Virus record (IMG/VR): IMGVR_UViG_3300036791_000631
Coordinates: 1-40,995 of that record
From: a virus
Length of the DNA: 40,995 nucleotides
Reading direction: 5' to 3' (one strand)
In this document: in pieces, positions 31,439-38,241 of the stretch
Layout of the letters: every line of letters starts with the position of its first letter
Position numbering within the stretch: position 1 is the first letter of the stretch
Notes under the pieces: model-generated
Told to the model about the DNA's origin: nothing
What the model saw: the letters and a program-made list of their open reading frames with translations, nothing else
The model's database searches: none
Made by a program: the position numbers and the translations under genes

Positions 31439-31654
31439 CTAGACTCCGATCACCGAGATGACGTGGGCCGCGACGTCTTCGGGCCGACCATTGAAAAACA
31501 CTTCACTGAGGCCGTCGTCGTCGTCAGTCTCCAACGCGACGACCGAACATCCGCGACGTGTCGACGACCGTTCGATCCAGAGCACGCGGTCCAGATTGAC
31601 CAAGATCGGTCCCGCGAGTTTGTCGGTGCGGTAGCACTTCAGAAAAAATCGCAC
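31439..31654 (-). CDS. Hypothetical alpha/beta protein
   Basis: A 71-residue protein with a GTG start: MRFFLKCYRTDKLAGPILVN, then an extended strand segment, GCSVVALETDDDDGLSEVFF and C-terminal VAAHVISVIGV. The DDDDG loop is striking but no family is recognised. Confidence 0.5.
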   Translation of the reverse strand: MRFFLKCYRTDKLAGPILVNLDRVLWIERSSTRRGCSVVALETDDDDGLSEVFFNGRPEDVAAHVISVIGV

Positions 31655-31657
31655 AGA

Positions 31658-31861
31658 TCACTTCCCGCTTTCATCGTTCAGGGCATCGGCGAACGCGTCG
31701 GCGAATTTGCGGAGATCGTCGTCGTCGAGAAAGACTTCGTACCGCAGCTTCGGCGCCGCGTTCACCTCGAACACGATATCGAGCAAACGGCAATGCGGCG
31801 GGACCAGTCCGTGCGCGATCAGCGCCTTTTCCATGCGACGAGGCGACACGATCCTCACCAT
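31658..31861 (-). CDS. Hypothetical small protein
   Basis: A 67-residue protein, VRIVSPRRMEKALIAHGLVP followed by LLDIVFEVNAAPKLRYEVFL and an acidic helix DDDDLRKFADAFADALNDES. It overlaps the membrane-protein gene upstream by seven bases. No family recognised. Confidence 0.5.
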   Translation of the reverse strand: MVRIVSPRRMEKALIAHGLVPPHCRLLDIVFEVNAAPKLRYEVFLDDDDLRKFADAFADALNDESGK

Positions 31862-31992
31862 TGCCACTTCGCCCGTGAATCTTCCAGCAGTCGCGCGAGC
31901 TGCGCGCGGCGCCACTTCCACGGGATCAGTCGGAGCAGCCAGCGCGGGGCATAGCAGACCAACCACAGATAGATCGCCACGCCGAAGGTCAC
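31855..31992 (-). CDS. Small membrane-associated protein
   Basis: A 45-residue protein (GTG start) with a hydrophobic, aromatic-rich helix TFGVAIYLWLVCYAPRWLLR followed by WKWRRAQLARLLEDSRAK, a basic amphipathic tail. The start overlaps the upstream stop as GTGA, supporting it as a real gene. Function unknown. Confidence 0.45.
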   Translation of the reverse strand: MTFGVAIYLWLVCYAPRWLLRLIPWKWRRAQLARLLEDSRAKWQW

Positions 31993-32234
31993 ACGCGCTC
32001 GCACAGTCCGCGCACGAGCGCCTGGGTCATGGCGTTCACATCGGCTGACCGTGGCAGGATGCCGCGTGCGCGCCCGCCGGCCAGCAGCTCGAGACAGCGA
32101 TTGGCGTCGATGGGCGGTCCACCGCGGATCAAGCCGTACATTCGCGCCGCGTCGACGTCGAGCAGGACTTCGGCGAGCGTGACGGCTTCGCGCCATTCGG
32201 ACGGGCTTTGCGGGTCGGGCAGCATGACGTGCAT
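31989..32234 (-). CDS. Hypothetical helical protein
   Basis: An 81-residue protein, mostly helical: SPSEWREAVTLAEVLLDVDA, ARMYGLIRGGPPIDANRCLE, DVNAMTQALVRGLCERV. GGGAGG precedes the ATG. No family recognised; typical small early phage protein. Confidence 0.5.
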   Translation of the reverse strand: MHVMLPDPQSPSEWREAVTLAEVLLDVDAARMYGLIRGGPPIDANRCLELLAGGRARGILPRSADVNAMTQALVRGLCERV

Positions 32235-32249
32235 GTGATCCTCCCTTCG

Positions 32250-32810
32250 TCAGTGTGTGGTCGGGGCGCGGCGCCGATTTTTCGGCGGCGGCGGCGGCTG
32301 GGCGGCGTCGGCGAGCTCCTCCACCTGGTCGTCGGCGTGCTCGAACAGGTCGGCTTCCGCCGGGGTGAAGGTCACGAAGCGCTGCGTGGCAAACCAGTTC
32401 TGGAGGTAATTGAGTTCATCGCGGCTCACCGGGCCGACGCTCGCCTTGAACGTCAGCGACCAGACTTTGCCGTCCTTGTCCTGCTTCGCGCGCAGATGCC
32501 CGATCTGCACCTGATCGAGCAACATGGCCCCGGCGCCGTTGCCGTCGGGCGAGAGCCGCACCTGGAGCAGCTGCCGTGGCACATCGAAGGCGAAGACGAC
32601 GTCGCGCGTTTGCGGCACACACTCGCCGCTGGACGCGACGAACAGCATCCGCCGCAGCAACGAGTCGATGCTGGTGGCAATCGCGAGCGTCAGCGGCTCG
32701 ATGCGCAGCGTCAGCACGATGACGCGGACTTCGGTGTCGTGGCGCTCCTCCATTTTCGGCGCGAAGGTGTCGAGGACGATCCCGACGTTGTCGACGCTGC
32801 AGAAGCGCAT
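32250..32810 (-). CDS. Hypothetical early protein with Pro-rich basic tail
   Basis: A 186-residue protein with a beta-rich core of alternating strands (RVIVLTLRIEPLTLAIATSI, DVVFAFDVPRQLLQVRLSPD, VWSLTFKASVGPVSRDELNY) and a C-terminal PPPPPKNRRRAPTTH. The beta pattern suggests an OB- or ferredoxin-like nucleic-acid-binding fold, but I do not recognise the family. GGAGG precedes the ATG. It lies among early genes, so a replication or recombination accessory role is possible. Confidence 0.55.
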   Translation of the reverse strand: MRFCSVDNVGIVLDTFAPKMEERHDTEVRVIVLTLRIEPLTLAIATSIDSLLRRMLFVASSGECVPQTRDVVFAFDVPRQLLQVRLSPDGNGAGAMLLDQVQIGHLRAKQDKDGKVWSLTFKASVGPVSRDELNYLQNWFATQRFVTFTPAEADLFEHADDQVEELADAAQPPPPPKNRRRAPTTH

Positions 32811-32831
32811 ACAGTCCTCCGATTCGCCGCA

Positions 32832-32939
32832 TCAGTTCCGGTTCTGAGCCGCCAGCCAGGTCACATGGCACTTCCAGCAGCGGAACTTCCCGTCCGCACT
32901 CGCCAGATTGGTCGACGCGCCGCAGTCGATACAGATCAT
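32832..32939 (-). CDS. 35-residue zinc-ribbon microprotein
   Basis: The translation begins MICIDCGASTNLASADGKFR and ends with a CWKC motif. CxxC at residues 3-6 and CxxC at 21-24 form a minimal zinc ribbon. It sits in the gap between two genes and would otherwise be missed. The compact CxxC-N14-CxxC spacing is that of zinc ribbons, so a real gene is likely; the partner is unknown. Confidence 0.55.
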   Translation of the reverse strand: MICIDCGASTNLASADGKFRCWKCHVTWLAAQNRN

Positions 32940-32944
32940 GGGTT

Positions 32945-33148
32945 TCACTTCAGCAGCCAGACGCCGGAGGCGCTGCGCACGATCACCCGATCCGACGCCT
33001 CACACCATTGGCGATCGGCATCGACGCGATGCGGCACCACCGTCAGGTGTTTGACCAGGCGAAGGTGATCGCCGTCGGTGTGGGCGGCGATGGTGCGGCC
33101 GCAGCGCGGACACGGCACCTTGGCGTCTGCCCCAAACGGCGGCGTCAT
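32945..33148 (-). CDS. Small zinc-binding protein
   Basis: A 67-residue protein with CPRCGRTIAAHTDGDHLRLV and a downstream Cys (RQWCEASDRV), plus His residues. The ATG at 33148 overlaps the preceding stop; the longer upstream frame reads through another gene. Function unknown; one of several zinc-ribbon proteins in this operon. Confidence 0.55.
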   Translation of the reverse strand: MTPPFGADAKVPCPRCGRTIAAHTDGDHLRLVKHLTVVPHRVDADRQWCEASDRVIVRSASGVWLLK

Positions 33149-33585
33149 TCCGCGCCGTCCTTCTCGTCGGGCGCGGGCATCAGCGCCTTCGGCAGTCTGC
33201 CGGTTTTGTACGCGACCACGAGCTGCGGCGTCACGAGCTCGCCGACGGTCGCATCGCCGGGCATGACGATCTGGGCCAGGAACGCCGAATCGAACGTCTC
33301 GATGCCCGACTCCACCGATTCGAGCTTCGCCTTCAGCACCAGCAGCAGCGCGCGCCACCGCTGGCGTTCGGCCCGCTGAAACCGCGTCGCGCCGAGTTTT
33401 CGCTGGTCGGGCAGACCGACCGTGAAGCGCACGATCCGATCCTGCAAGCGGAACTGCACGCGCGCGGTCAGCGAGTCGTAGTCGACCGCCGTCCCGTACT
33501 GCTTGGCCTTGGCGTTCTCAAGCAGCCGCTCGATCTCGCCGCGCGTCTTCGTGACCGGCACTTCGGTGTACTGCGCGTAGGCCAT
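33145..33585 (-). CDS. Conserved phage protein of unknown function
   Basis: A 146-residue protein beginning MAYAQYTEVPVTKTRGEIER. A helix-strand-strand-helix region (LTARVQFRLQDRIVRFTVGL, RAERQRWRALLLVLKAKLES) and Pro-rich tail are typical of a family I have seen beside DUF1064 genes in phages, but I cannot name a function. It overlaps the nuclease gene by one base. Confidence 0.6.
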   Translation of the reverse strand: MAYAQYTEVPVTKTRGEIERLLENAKAKQYGTAVDYDSLTARVQFRLQDRIVRFTVGLPDQRKLGATRFQRAERQRWRALLLVLKAKLESVESGIETFDSAFLAQIVMPGDATVGELVTPQLVVAYKTGRLPKALMPAPDEKDGAE

Positions 33586-34034
33586 CAGCCCGCCACTTCT
33601 TCAATCACGACGTTGTCCTGCAGTTGCAGCCATTTCCGTTTCAGCTTGTAGACGGCGGTCTGGGTCGCCGGGCGCTTCACGTCGACCACGTGGCGCTTCC
33701 CGGCCTCGAAGAAGACGAAGTCGGCGATGTACTCGCAGACCTGCACCCGCATCCAGCCCGCATTCAGACGCCCCGCACGCGAGACGCCTTTCCGCCGTTC
33801 ATCGTGCAACTGGACGGCGGTGAACAGCGGAAACGCCACCTGCGGCTGCAGCCGATAAATTTCGCCGTGCGCTTGCCGGTCGCGCAGCTTCAGATACACG
33901 TCCCCTTCGGCGCGCGAGTCGAAGATCCGGCCGTCGATCTCCACTTTCACGTTGCGATACTTGCGCGGCTGGTCCGGCGCCGCGGCGCCGGCGATCTGGT
34001 CGCGCGTAATCGTTTCCCAGCCGCGTGTAGCCAT
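33585..34034 (-). CDS. DUF1064-like phage nuclease (PD-(D/E)XK type)
   Basis: A 149-residue protein. KYRNVKVEIDGRIFDSRAEG, VYLKLRDRQAHGEIYRLQPQ, then YIADFVFFEAGKRHVVDVKR contain the restriction-type core: E in 'SRAEG', D in 'YIADF' and D-x-K in 'VVDVKR'. DUF1064 proteins are phage endonuclease/resolvase candidates. The ATG at 34034 lies immediately after the tandem array with only a weak GAAG upstream, so this gene's translation may depend on the array transcript. An ATG 13 codons upstream would lie in the array and is not used. Confidence 0.8.
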   Translation of the reverse strand: MATRGWETITRDQIAGAAAPDQPRKYRNVKVEIDGRIFDSRAEGDVYLKLRDRQAHGEIYRLQPQVAFPLFTAVQLHDERRKGVSRAGRLNAGWMRVQVCEYIADFVFFEAGKRHVVDVKRPATQTAVYKLKRKWLQLQDNVVIEEVAG

Positions 34035-34998
34035 CTTCAGCACTCGACGACACGACAAAACACTTCCCGCCACGACACAACAGTGCTCGGCGACAGATCA
34101 CCTCACGAACGATCCGCACCACACCACGGCGCGACAATACACATCTCGACGACAGTTCACCCCACCACGCCACGCTGCACAGCACTACTCGACGGCACTC
34201 CAGTCCCAGCCGGTGCGCTCCAGTCCCACACACGTCTCGACGGCACGACAGCGCAAGTCACAGAACTACACCCCAACCCAATTCACTACTCGACGCCAGA
34301 ACACTGCGCAACCATCGCACGACAGAACTCGCCGCCACGGCACGACATGGCACCCCAGCGAACTACACATCACAACTCGCCGTCACCTCACGACATCCCG
34401 GCCTCACAAAACGCCACTACACCTCACGGCTCGACGACACATCACTGCAGTTCAGCACCCGACAGCTCCCGCGCACCACAGGCCACGACTCGACGCCACG
34501 CCAGCGCATGATCACGGTCACCGCAACAACACGACGCCCCACGACAACTCTCGACGACAGCGCACCGCACAACCCACGCACTGCAGACCACTACTCGACG
34601 CCACGGCACGTCACCGCTCCTCCAAACAAGACAAGACTCGACGGCACGTCACCTCGGCTCACAACCAGCTCGCGACACGACGCCACGACTCACCTCACAA
34701 CACGGCTCGACGACATCGCACATCACACCAAAGTCACCGGTCAGACCACTACTCGACGTCAGCACACTGCGACGCGGCGCATATCCGACCACGGCTCGGC
34801 GTCACATCAGCCCAGGTCACACCACGACGCGGACAATTCACCTCACGACAAGACTCGACGTCAGGCACACATCACGTTCGGCCACACCACCCGCTCACCT
34901 CACAACTCGACGGCAGCTCAATGCACCAACAAAACAAGGCACATCTCGACGTCAGTTCACCACCACTTCACACCGCGACAGGACAAACCTCGGCGTCA
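34035..34998 (-). repeat. Nested tandem array: CTCGRCGN punctuation with CANNN pentamers
   Basis: This fills the whole gap between two early genes, overlapping the upstream stop codon (TGA) at its far end. On the plus strand 20 copies of CTCGRCGN (two with CTCGCCG, three with CTCGGCG) start at 34043, 34086, 34145, 34188, 34236, 34289, 34328, 34376, 34430, 34489, 34550, 34594, 34637, 34706, 34752, 34795, 34854, 34906, 34945 and 34989. Each interval (39-69 bp) parses into 6-12 pentamers of which, by hand count, about 120 of 155 begin with CA; the other three positions vary. Occasional one- to three-base slips occur. The transcribed minus strand reads NNNTG repeats punctuated by NCGYCGAG. Spacings are not multiples of three, so it is not coding. 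Confidence 0.9.
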
Positions 34999-35397
34999 CT
35001 TCTCCGGCAGCATCGAGCGCACGGTGTCGCCGTCGGTCGCCGACAGTTTTTCCGGCAGCCCGATGACTGATCGCAGCAGCGGCGAGCGCGGGACCGGCGC
35101 CTTCTTCCCGAACTTCGCGACCAGCTGCCAGTACTGCATTTCGAGCTTCGCCACGCTCAAGATGCCTTTAAGCTGCTGGCCCATCTGCTCGGCGATCTTG
35201 CCGGTGATCGCGCGCCGCTCGAGCGCGTCCTGAATCTGTTCGTGCTTTTCAACGAGCGCCACCGTCGTGCGCAGTTGCGGCGCCTCGCGTCTGAGCATCG
35301 GCGAGCTTGGTGCGTCCGTTGACTGCGTCGGCGTCGATGCGTTCGAGGGTGTAGTCGTAGCGTCCTTCGCCGTCGCCGCGTTCTCCGGCGTAGCCAT
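34996..35397 (-). CDS. Hypothetical helical early protein upstream of the array
   Basis: A 133-residue protein. The first 33 residues are Ala/Thr/Ser-rich and disordered; residues 34-110 form helices (RTTVALVEKHEQIQDALERR, then AITGKIAEQMGQQLKGILSV and AKLEMQYWQLVAKFG). GGAGG lies five bases before the ATG at 35397, which decides the start although it overlaps the previous gene by 149 bases. Its stop TGA is the first three bases of the array. No family recognised; a partner of the array is possible. Confidence 0.6.
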   Translation of the reverse strand: MATPENAATAKDATTTPSNASTPTQSTDAPSSPMLRREAPQLRTTVALVEKHEQIQDALERRAITGKIAEQMGQQLKGILSVAKLEMQYWQLVAKFGKKAPVPRSPLLRSVIGLPEKLSATDGDTVRSMLPEK

Positions 35398-36028
35398 GCG
35401 TGCCTCCGTATTCAAAGAGATGATGCAGATCGGTTTCCGAGACGGATCGCCCGAGCACGTTGAGCGTGAACTCGATGATGGCCGGCGGGTCGATGTACTC
35501 GAAGCGCTTCAGGGCGCTGATCGATCCGCCGCGCGGATTGCGGACATGAATCGCCTTGTCGAACGCGCCGTCGGCCGCCGCGATGGGCGTCCCATCTGGT
35601 CGCAGAATCGGCAACCAATAGGCGTGCTTGTCGAGATACACGCCGTTTTTCACCCGCACCGCAAAGGATCGCTCGTTCGCGATGCGGCCCATGAACTGCG
35701 CCGAGATGACGGCGCCGCAATCCTTGACGTGCGCCTTCACCGTGGCCGCGCGCTGCACGAGGAAGCCGTCGTGCTTCTGAAAGACCAGCATCGAAAAACT
35801 TTGATCCGGTTCGCCTTCGCCCCGTCCGAGACTCTCCAGCACTTCTTCGTTGATCTCCTCGATGGACCGCGCGCCCGCCGCGCGCACGCTCGGCTCGCGC
35901 GTCTCGAGCCACTTCTGAATCAGGCCCGGATCCGCCGGCACCGAGGCACAGATCCGCGTGATGAATTCCCAGCGCACGCGATACGCCGTCCACAATGCCA
36001 AGTCCGGGGCTTTCGTCGTCTTCGCCAT
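35249..36028 (-). CDS. Conserved early phage protein with RAMP-like Gly-rich motif
   Basis: A 259-residue protein: AYRVRWEFITRICASVPADP, GLIQKWLETREPSVRAAGA, then a beta-rich body (KDCGAVISAQFMGRIANERS, GVYLDKHAYWLPILRPDGTP, GSISALKRFEYIDPPAIIEF) and a Gly-rich end FEYGGTHGYAGERGDGEGRY. The last motif and the strand order recall RAMP/Cas7-type folds, but the resemblance is by eye and weak. GGAGG lies eight bases before the ATG at 36028; an in-frame ATG at 36109, coupled to the previous stop, would add a hydrophobic N-terminus. It overlaps the downstream gene by 149 bases. Confidence 0.55.
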   Translation of the reverse strand: MAKTTKAPDLALWTAYRVRWEFITRICASVPADPGLIQKWLETREPSVRAAGARSIEEINEEVLESLGRGEGEPDQSFSMLVFQKHDGFLVQRAATVKAHVKDCGAVISAQFMGRIANERSFAVRVKNGVYLDKHAYWLPILRPDGTPIAAADGAFDKAIHVRNPRGGSISALKRFEYIDPPAIIEFTLNVLGRSVSETDLHHLFEYGGTHGYAGERGDGEGRYDYTLERIDADAVNGRTKLADAQTRGAATAHDGGAR

Positions 36029-36105
36029 CGTCATCACCTCCAGTTGCCGAATTGCCGTCGAGAACACGCTCAATCCGCCGATCGCCATCAGTAATTCCCG
36101 ACGTG

Positions 36106-36351
36106 TCATGTTCGGAACCGTTCTCGCGCGTCGGCGAGCGCGCGGTCGCGCGCCTCGTACCACGCGCGGAGCTCCTCGCCGTGCAGCCAGCGCCAGGTGC
36201 TGCAGAAGGCATCGGGCGGCACATGGATCAGGGGCAGGTGCATCACCCCGCAGGCCCGACACTCGAGACACCCGCAGGTCGTGCCGACGGCATCGCCGGC
36301 CAGCGGCGGGCGGCGCCCGGTGCGCGGATTCCGCCAGCTTCGGTACGTCAC
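36106..36351 (-). CDS. Small zinc-binding early protein
   Basis: An 81-residue protein (GTG start, GTGA overlap with the previous stop). Residues TYRSWRNPRTGRRPPLAGDA are basic; CGCLECRACGVMHLPLIHVP carries Cys/His zinc ligands; the C-terminus is a helix GEELRAWYEARDRALADARE. No family recognised. Confidence 0.55.
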   Translation of the reverse strand: MTYRSWRNPRTGRRPPLAGDAVGTTCGCLECRACGVMHLPLIHVPPDAFCSTWRWLHGEELRAWYEARDRALADARERFRT

Positions 36352-37133
36352 GACGACCGCCCCTGCCGCAGTCGGCGCAGATCTCGGATCGCGAGCGGAT
36401 CGGCGGGACGGCCAACGCGCTGCACGAGCGCCGCCGCGACGGCGCGCTGGACGACGTCGCCCGGCCAGTAGTCGATGTGCGCGCGGGCGCACCGTTCCTT
36501 GACGGCGTCGACAACGTCGCCGAGGGACGCGCGTACGCCGACGACGTCGAGCACCGTATGGGCGAGCTTCAGAATGACGCGGTAGTTTTGGTCAGGCGAC
36601 CCGGTGGCGTCAGCCGCCGGTGCTCTTTCTTCGTTCTGTACTTGCTCTTGTACTTGTACTTGATCGGTAGCAAATCGATAGGACACGAACGACCGGATGT
36701 CCGTTGCTGTCGCATCGATTTGCCACCCCCTAAACGAGAGTTGTCGCTCACTTCCACCCATCTCCACTGCGGGCGCGGGAGGGGTAGCAAATCCAGCGGA
36801 GTTTTCCACAAAACGTCCACAGGCGGCGGGCCACGCGAGCGCCGCCAGATCGACCCGCCAGGTCCTCGGTCGCGTGAAGCTGGGCGGCGCCTGTTCGGCG
36901 AGCAGACCGACGCCCGCCAGATCCTGCAGCACGCGGTCGAGTGTGCGCGGGCTCAGTTCACAGAGGGACGCGAGCCGTTCGCGCGACGGATAGGCCGACC
37001 CGCCGCTGGGATCGGCATGCAGCGCCACGCCGACCAGGACCAGCTTGGCGGCCGCCGGTTTCGTGATCGTGCGCGGGATCGGCGTCCACATGACCCGCTG
37101 CACGAGCGTCCAGAGCGCCTCGGGTTTCACCAT
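36348..37133 (-). CDS. Winged-helix replication initiation-type protein
   Basis: A 261-residue protein. The N-terminus (ITKPAAAKLVLVGVALHADP, GGSAYPSRERLASLCELSPR, TLDRVLQDLAGVGLL) is the winged-helix 'HTH_36'-type domain found in phage replication proteins. The C-terminal half is helical with an Arg-rich tail (VGRPADPLAIRDLRRLRQGR). It overlaps the next gene by seven bases. The likely role is replication initiation or primosome loading; no helicase gene is seen, so it probably recruits the host helicase. Confidence 0.7.
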   Translation of the reverse strand: MVKPEALWTLVQRVMWTPIPRTITKPAAAKLVLVGVALHADPSGGSAYPSRERLASLCELSPRTLDRVLQDLAGVGLLAEQAPPSFTRPRTWRVDLAALAWPAACGRFVENSAGFATPPAPAVEMGGSERQLSFRGWQIDATATDIRSFVSYRFATDQVQVQEQVQNEERAPAADATGSPDQNYRVILKLAHTVLDVVGVRASLGDVVDAVKERCARAHIDYWPGDVVQRAVAAALVQRVGRPADPLAIRDLRRLRQGRSS

Positions 37134-37534
37134 TTGATGTGCTCGTGCGTCAGCGGTTCATCGTCGTCGCCGGGTTCGCGCGGCCGGGCGGGCTTCGGCG
37201 TGTCGGGCAGCGGCGGCCGCGGCCCCGATCGCTCCGGCGCTCGCACGCGAATGCCGAGCGTCGGCTTGCCCTGATAGGTGGTGCTGGTCGTGAACAGTTC
37301 GATGACTTTGCCGATCCAGAACTCGCTCTCGTCGGTGCCGAACAGCGCCACGAGCGTGTCGATGTTCGTCGCGTTCAACACGAGCCCTTTTTCCTGCGCA
37401 TCGAAGTAGAGGACCGCCTTGCGGTCGTCGCCGATCTGCTCCGTGCGCACCTCCGCGATGCGCGCGCGGGCGCTCCAGTTGCGCCCGAGATCATCGGCTT
37501 TCAGACGACGGCCGCCCGGCTTGAGCACGCGCAT
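37127..37534 (-). CDS. Conserved phage OB-like protein
   Basis: A 135-residue protein of the type LKADDLGRNWSARARIAEVR, DAQEKGLVLNATNIDTLVAL, FGTDESEFWIGKVIELFTTS and GKPTLGIRVRAPERSG. The beta-rich core with the conserved 'KGLVLNATNID.L' and 'W.GK.I.L' is widespread in phage early regions and resembles OB folds. Single-strand DNA binding is a reasonable guess. The C-terminus is acidic and Pro-rich, as in single-stranded DNA-binding proteins. Confidence 0.6.
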   Translation of the reverse strand: MRVLKPGGRRLKADDLGRNWSARARIAEVRTEQIGDDRKAVLYFDAQEKGLVLNATNIDTLVALFGTDESEFWIGKVIELFTTSTTYQGKPTLGIRVRAPERSGPRPPLPDTPKPARPREPGDDDEPLTHEHIKW

Positions 37535-37535
37535 G

Positions 37536-37841
37536 TCACCGCTGCCCGAAATGCGGGCGTCGCGAAGCCATCAGCGGCGATTCGCCGTCGATCCACGCCT
37601 GCAGTTTTTTCCCGCTGAAGCGCGGTTTGTTGCCGACCATCGGCGACAGCAGCGCGAAGGCGAATTCGCCCGCTTCGTACAGCTGCCAGATGCGCGCGTG
37701 GCCCAAGCCGAGAACGGCTTCGAGGTCCTTGAGCTCGAGGACGGCCGGCAGCCGATCGCCGACCCGATAGCGAGTCGGCGCGTCGTCAGCGGCGCTTGTC
37801 GTCGGCGGCGTGATGGTTGGGGCCAGGTCGGGATGTGGCAT
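37536..37841 (-). CDS. Excisionase/AlpA-like DNA-binding protein
   Basis: A 101-residue protein. LPAVLELKDLEAVLGLGHAR, IWQLYEAGEFAFALLSPMVG, NKPRFSGKKLQAWIDGE is a MerR/AlpA-like winged helix: helix-turn-helix, then wing, then the terminal helix with the W at the end. Such proteins act as excisionases (Xis) or early regulators. The TGATACC repeats beside attP are candidate targets. Its start lies inside the Cro-like gene. Confidence 0.7.
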   Translation of the reverse strand: MPHPDLAPTITPPTTSAADDAPTRYRVGDRLPAVLELKDLEAVLGLGHARIWQLYEAGEFAFALLSPMVGNKPRFSGKKLQAWIDGESPLMASRRPHFGQR

Positions 37842-38124
37842 GGGCGGCTCCAGGACGGCGCGAGGGGTCCGGCTCCTCGTCGGCCAGATAGGGTTGGAGG
37901 AAGGAGTCGATGGGTACGTGGCAGTGTTCCGCGAGGGCGCGCATCAGCGCCGGGCGCGGCACCACCTGGCCCCGCAGAATGCGCGAGATGTGCGGCTGCG
38001 TGACGTGGACCGCGTCGGCGACGGCCGCCTGCGTGTCGTGAGTTTGGGCGAAGTAGGTCCCGAGATCAGGGTAGCGGGGCGGGCGCCGGGATCGCCGGGG
38101 TTTGGACCGAGGCTTTATGTCCAT
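37786..38124 (-). CDS. Cro-like helix-turn-helix regulator
   Basis: A 112-residue protein with a basic N-terminus (KPRSKPRRSRRPPRYPDLGT) and an XRE-type HTH: TQAAVADAVHVTQPHISRIL then RGQVVPRPALMRALAEHCHV. The C-terminal tail is Pro/His/Arg-rich. The ATG at 38124 sits inside the left half of a 9-bp palindrome, so it is probably autoregulated. AGGAGG lies 16 bases upstream of this ATG, far for a ribosome site, so the true start may be debated. It is the first gene of the early minus-strand operon. Confidence 0.75.
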   Translation of the reverse strand: MDIKPRSKPRRSRRPPRYPDLGTYFAQTHDTQAAVADAVHVTQPHISRILRGQVVPRPALMRALAEHCHVPIDSFLQPYLADEEPDPSRRPGAAHATSRPGPNHHAADDKRR

Positions 38125-38152
38125 TTCGCATGGACATATTCCTCCTGGACAT
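38116..38152. promoter_or_regulatory. Operator: 23-bp palindrome plus extra half-site
   Basis: TATGTCCAT-TTCGC-ATGGACATA (38116-38138) is a perfect 9-bp inverted repeat with a 5-bp spacer overlapping the Cro-like start codon. A second TGGACAT half-site is at 38146-38152. Together they look like operators for the divergent repressor/Cro-like pair. The position would block the minus-strand start. Confidence 0.75.
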
Positions 38153-38158
38153 CAGGCG

Positions 38159-38187
38159 CTGTCAATCGTATGCTTTTTCGGTATACT
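38159..38187 (+). promoter_or_regulatory. Repressor promoter (CTGTCA-17-TATACT)
   Basis: CTGTCA at 38159-38164 and TATACT at 38182-38187 are separated by 17 bases, a good sigma-70 spacing. The start would be near 38194, before the repressor ATG at 38242. On the other strand TTGACA (38160-38165, read minus) is a consensus -35 box for the Cro-like operon, so the two divergent promoters overlap back to back. Confidence 0.6.
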
Positions 38188-38241
38188 CCGATGCGCCTGC
38201 TGGCAAGGTGGCAAGCTGACAATTTGTTACTACAAACAACT

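Noticed and set aside
34035-34998. CRISPR or TIGR-type array
   Set aside because: The conserved unit is only 8-10 bases, interval lengths vary from 39 to 69, the intervals have their own 5-base periodicity, and no Cas1/Cas2 or recognised Tas protein is present.
33952-35070. Long plus-strand open frames (up to 372 codons) through the repeat array, rich in His, Thr and Arg
   Set aside because: Several plus frames are open because the region lacks T and G for stop codons; repeat spacing is not a multiple of three and no ribosome site is present. The array is non-coding.
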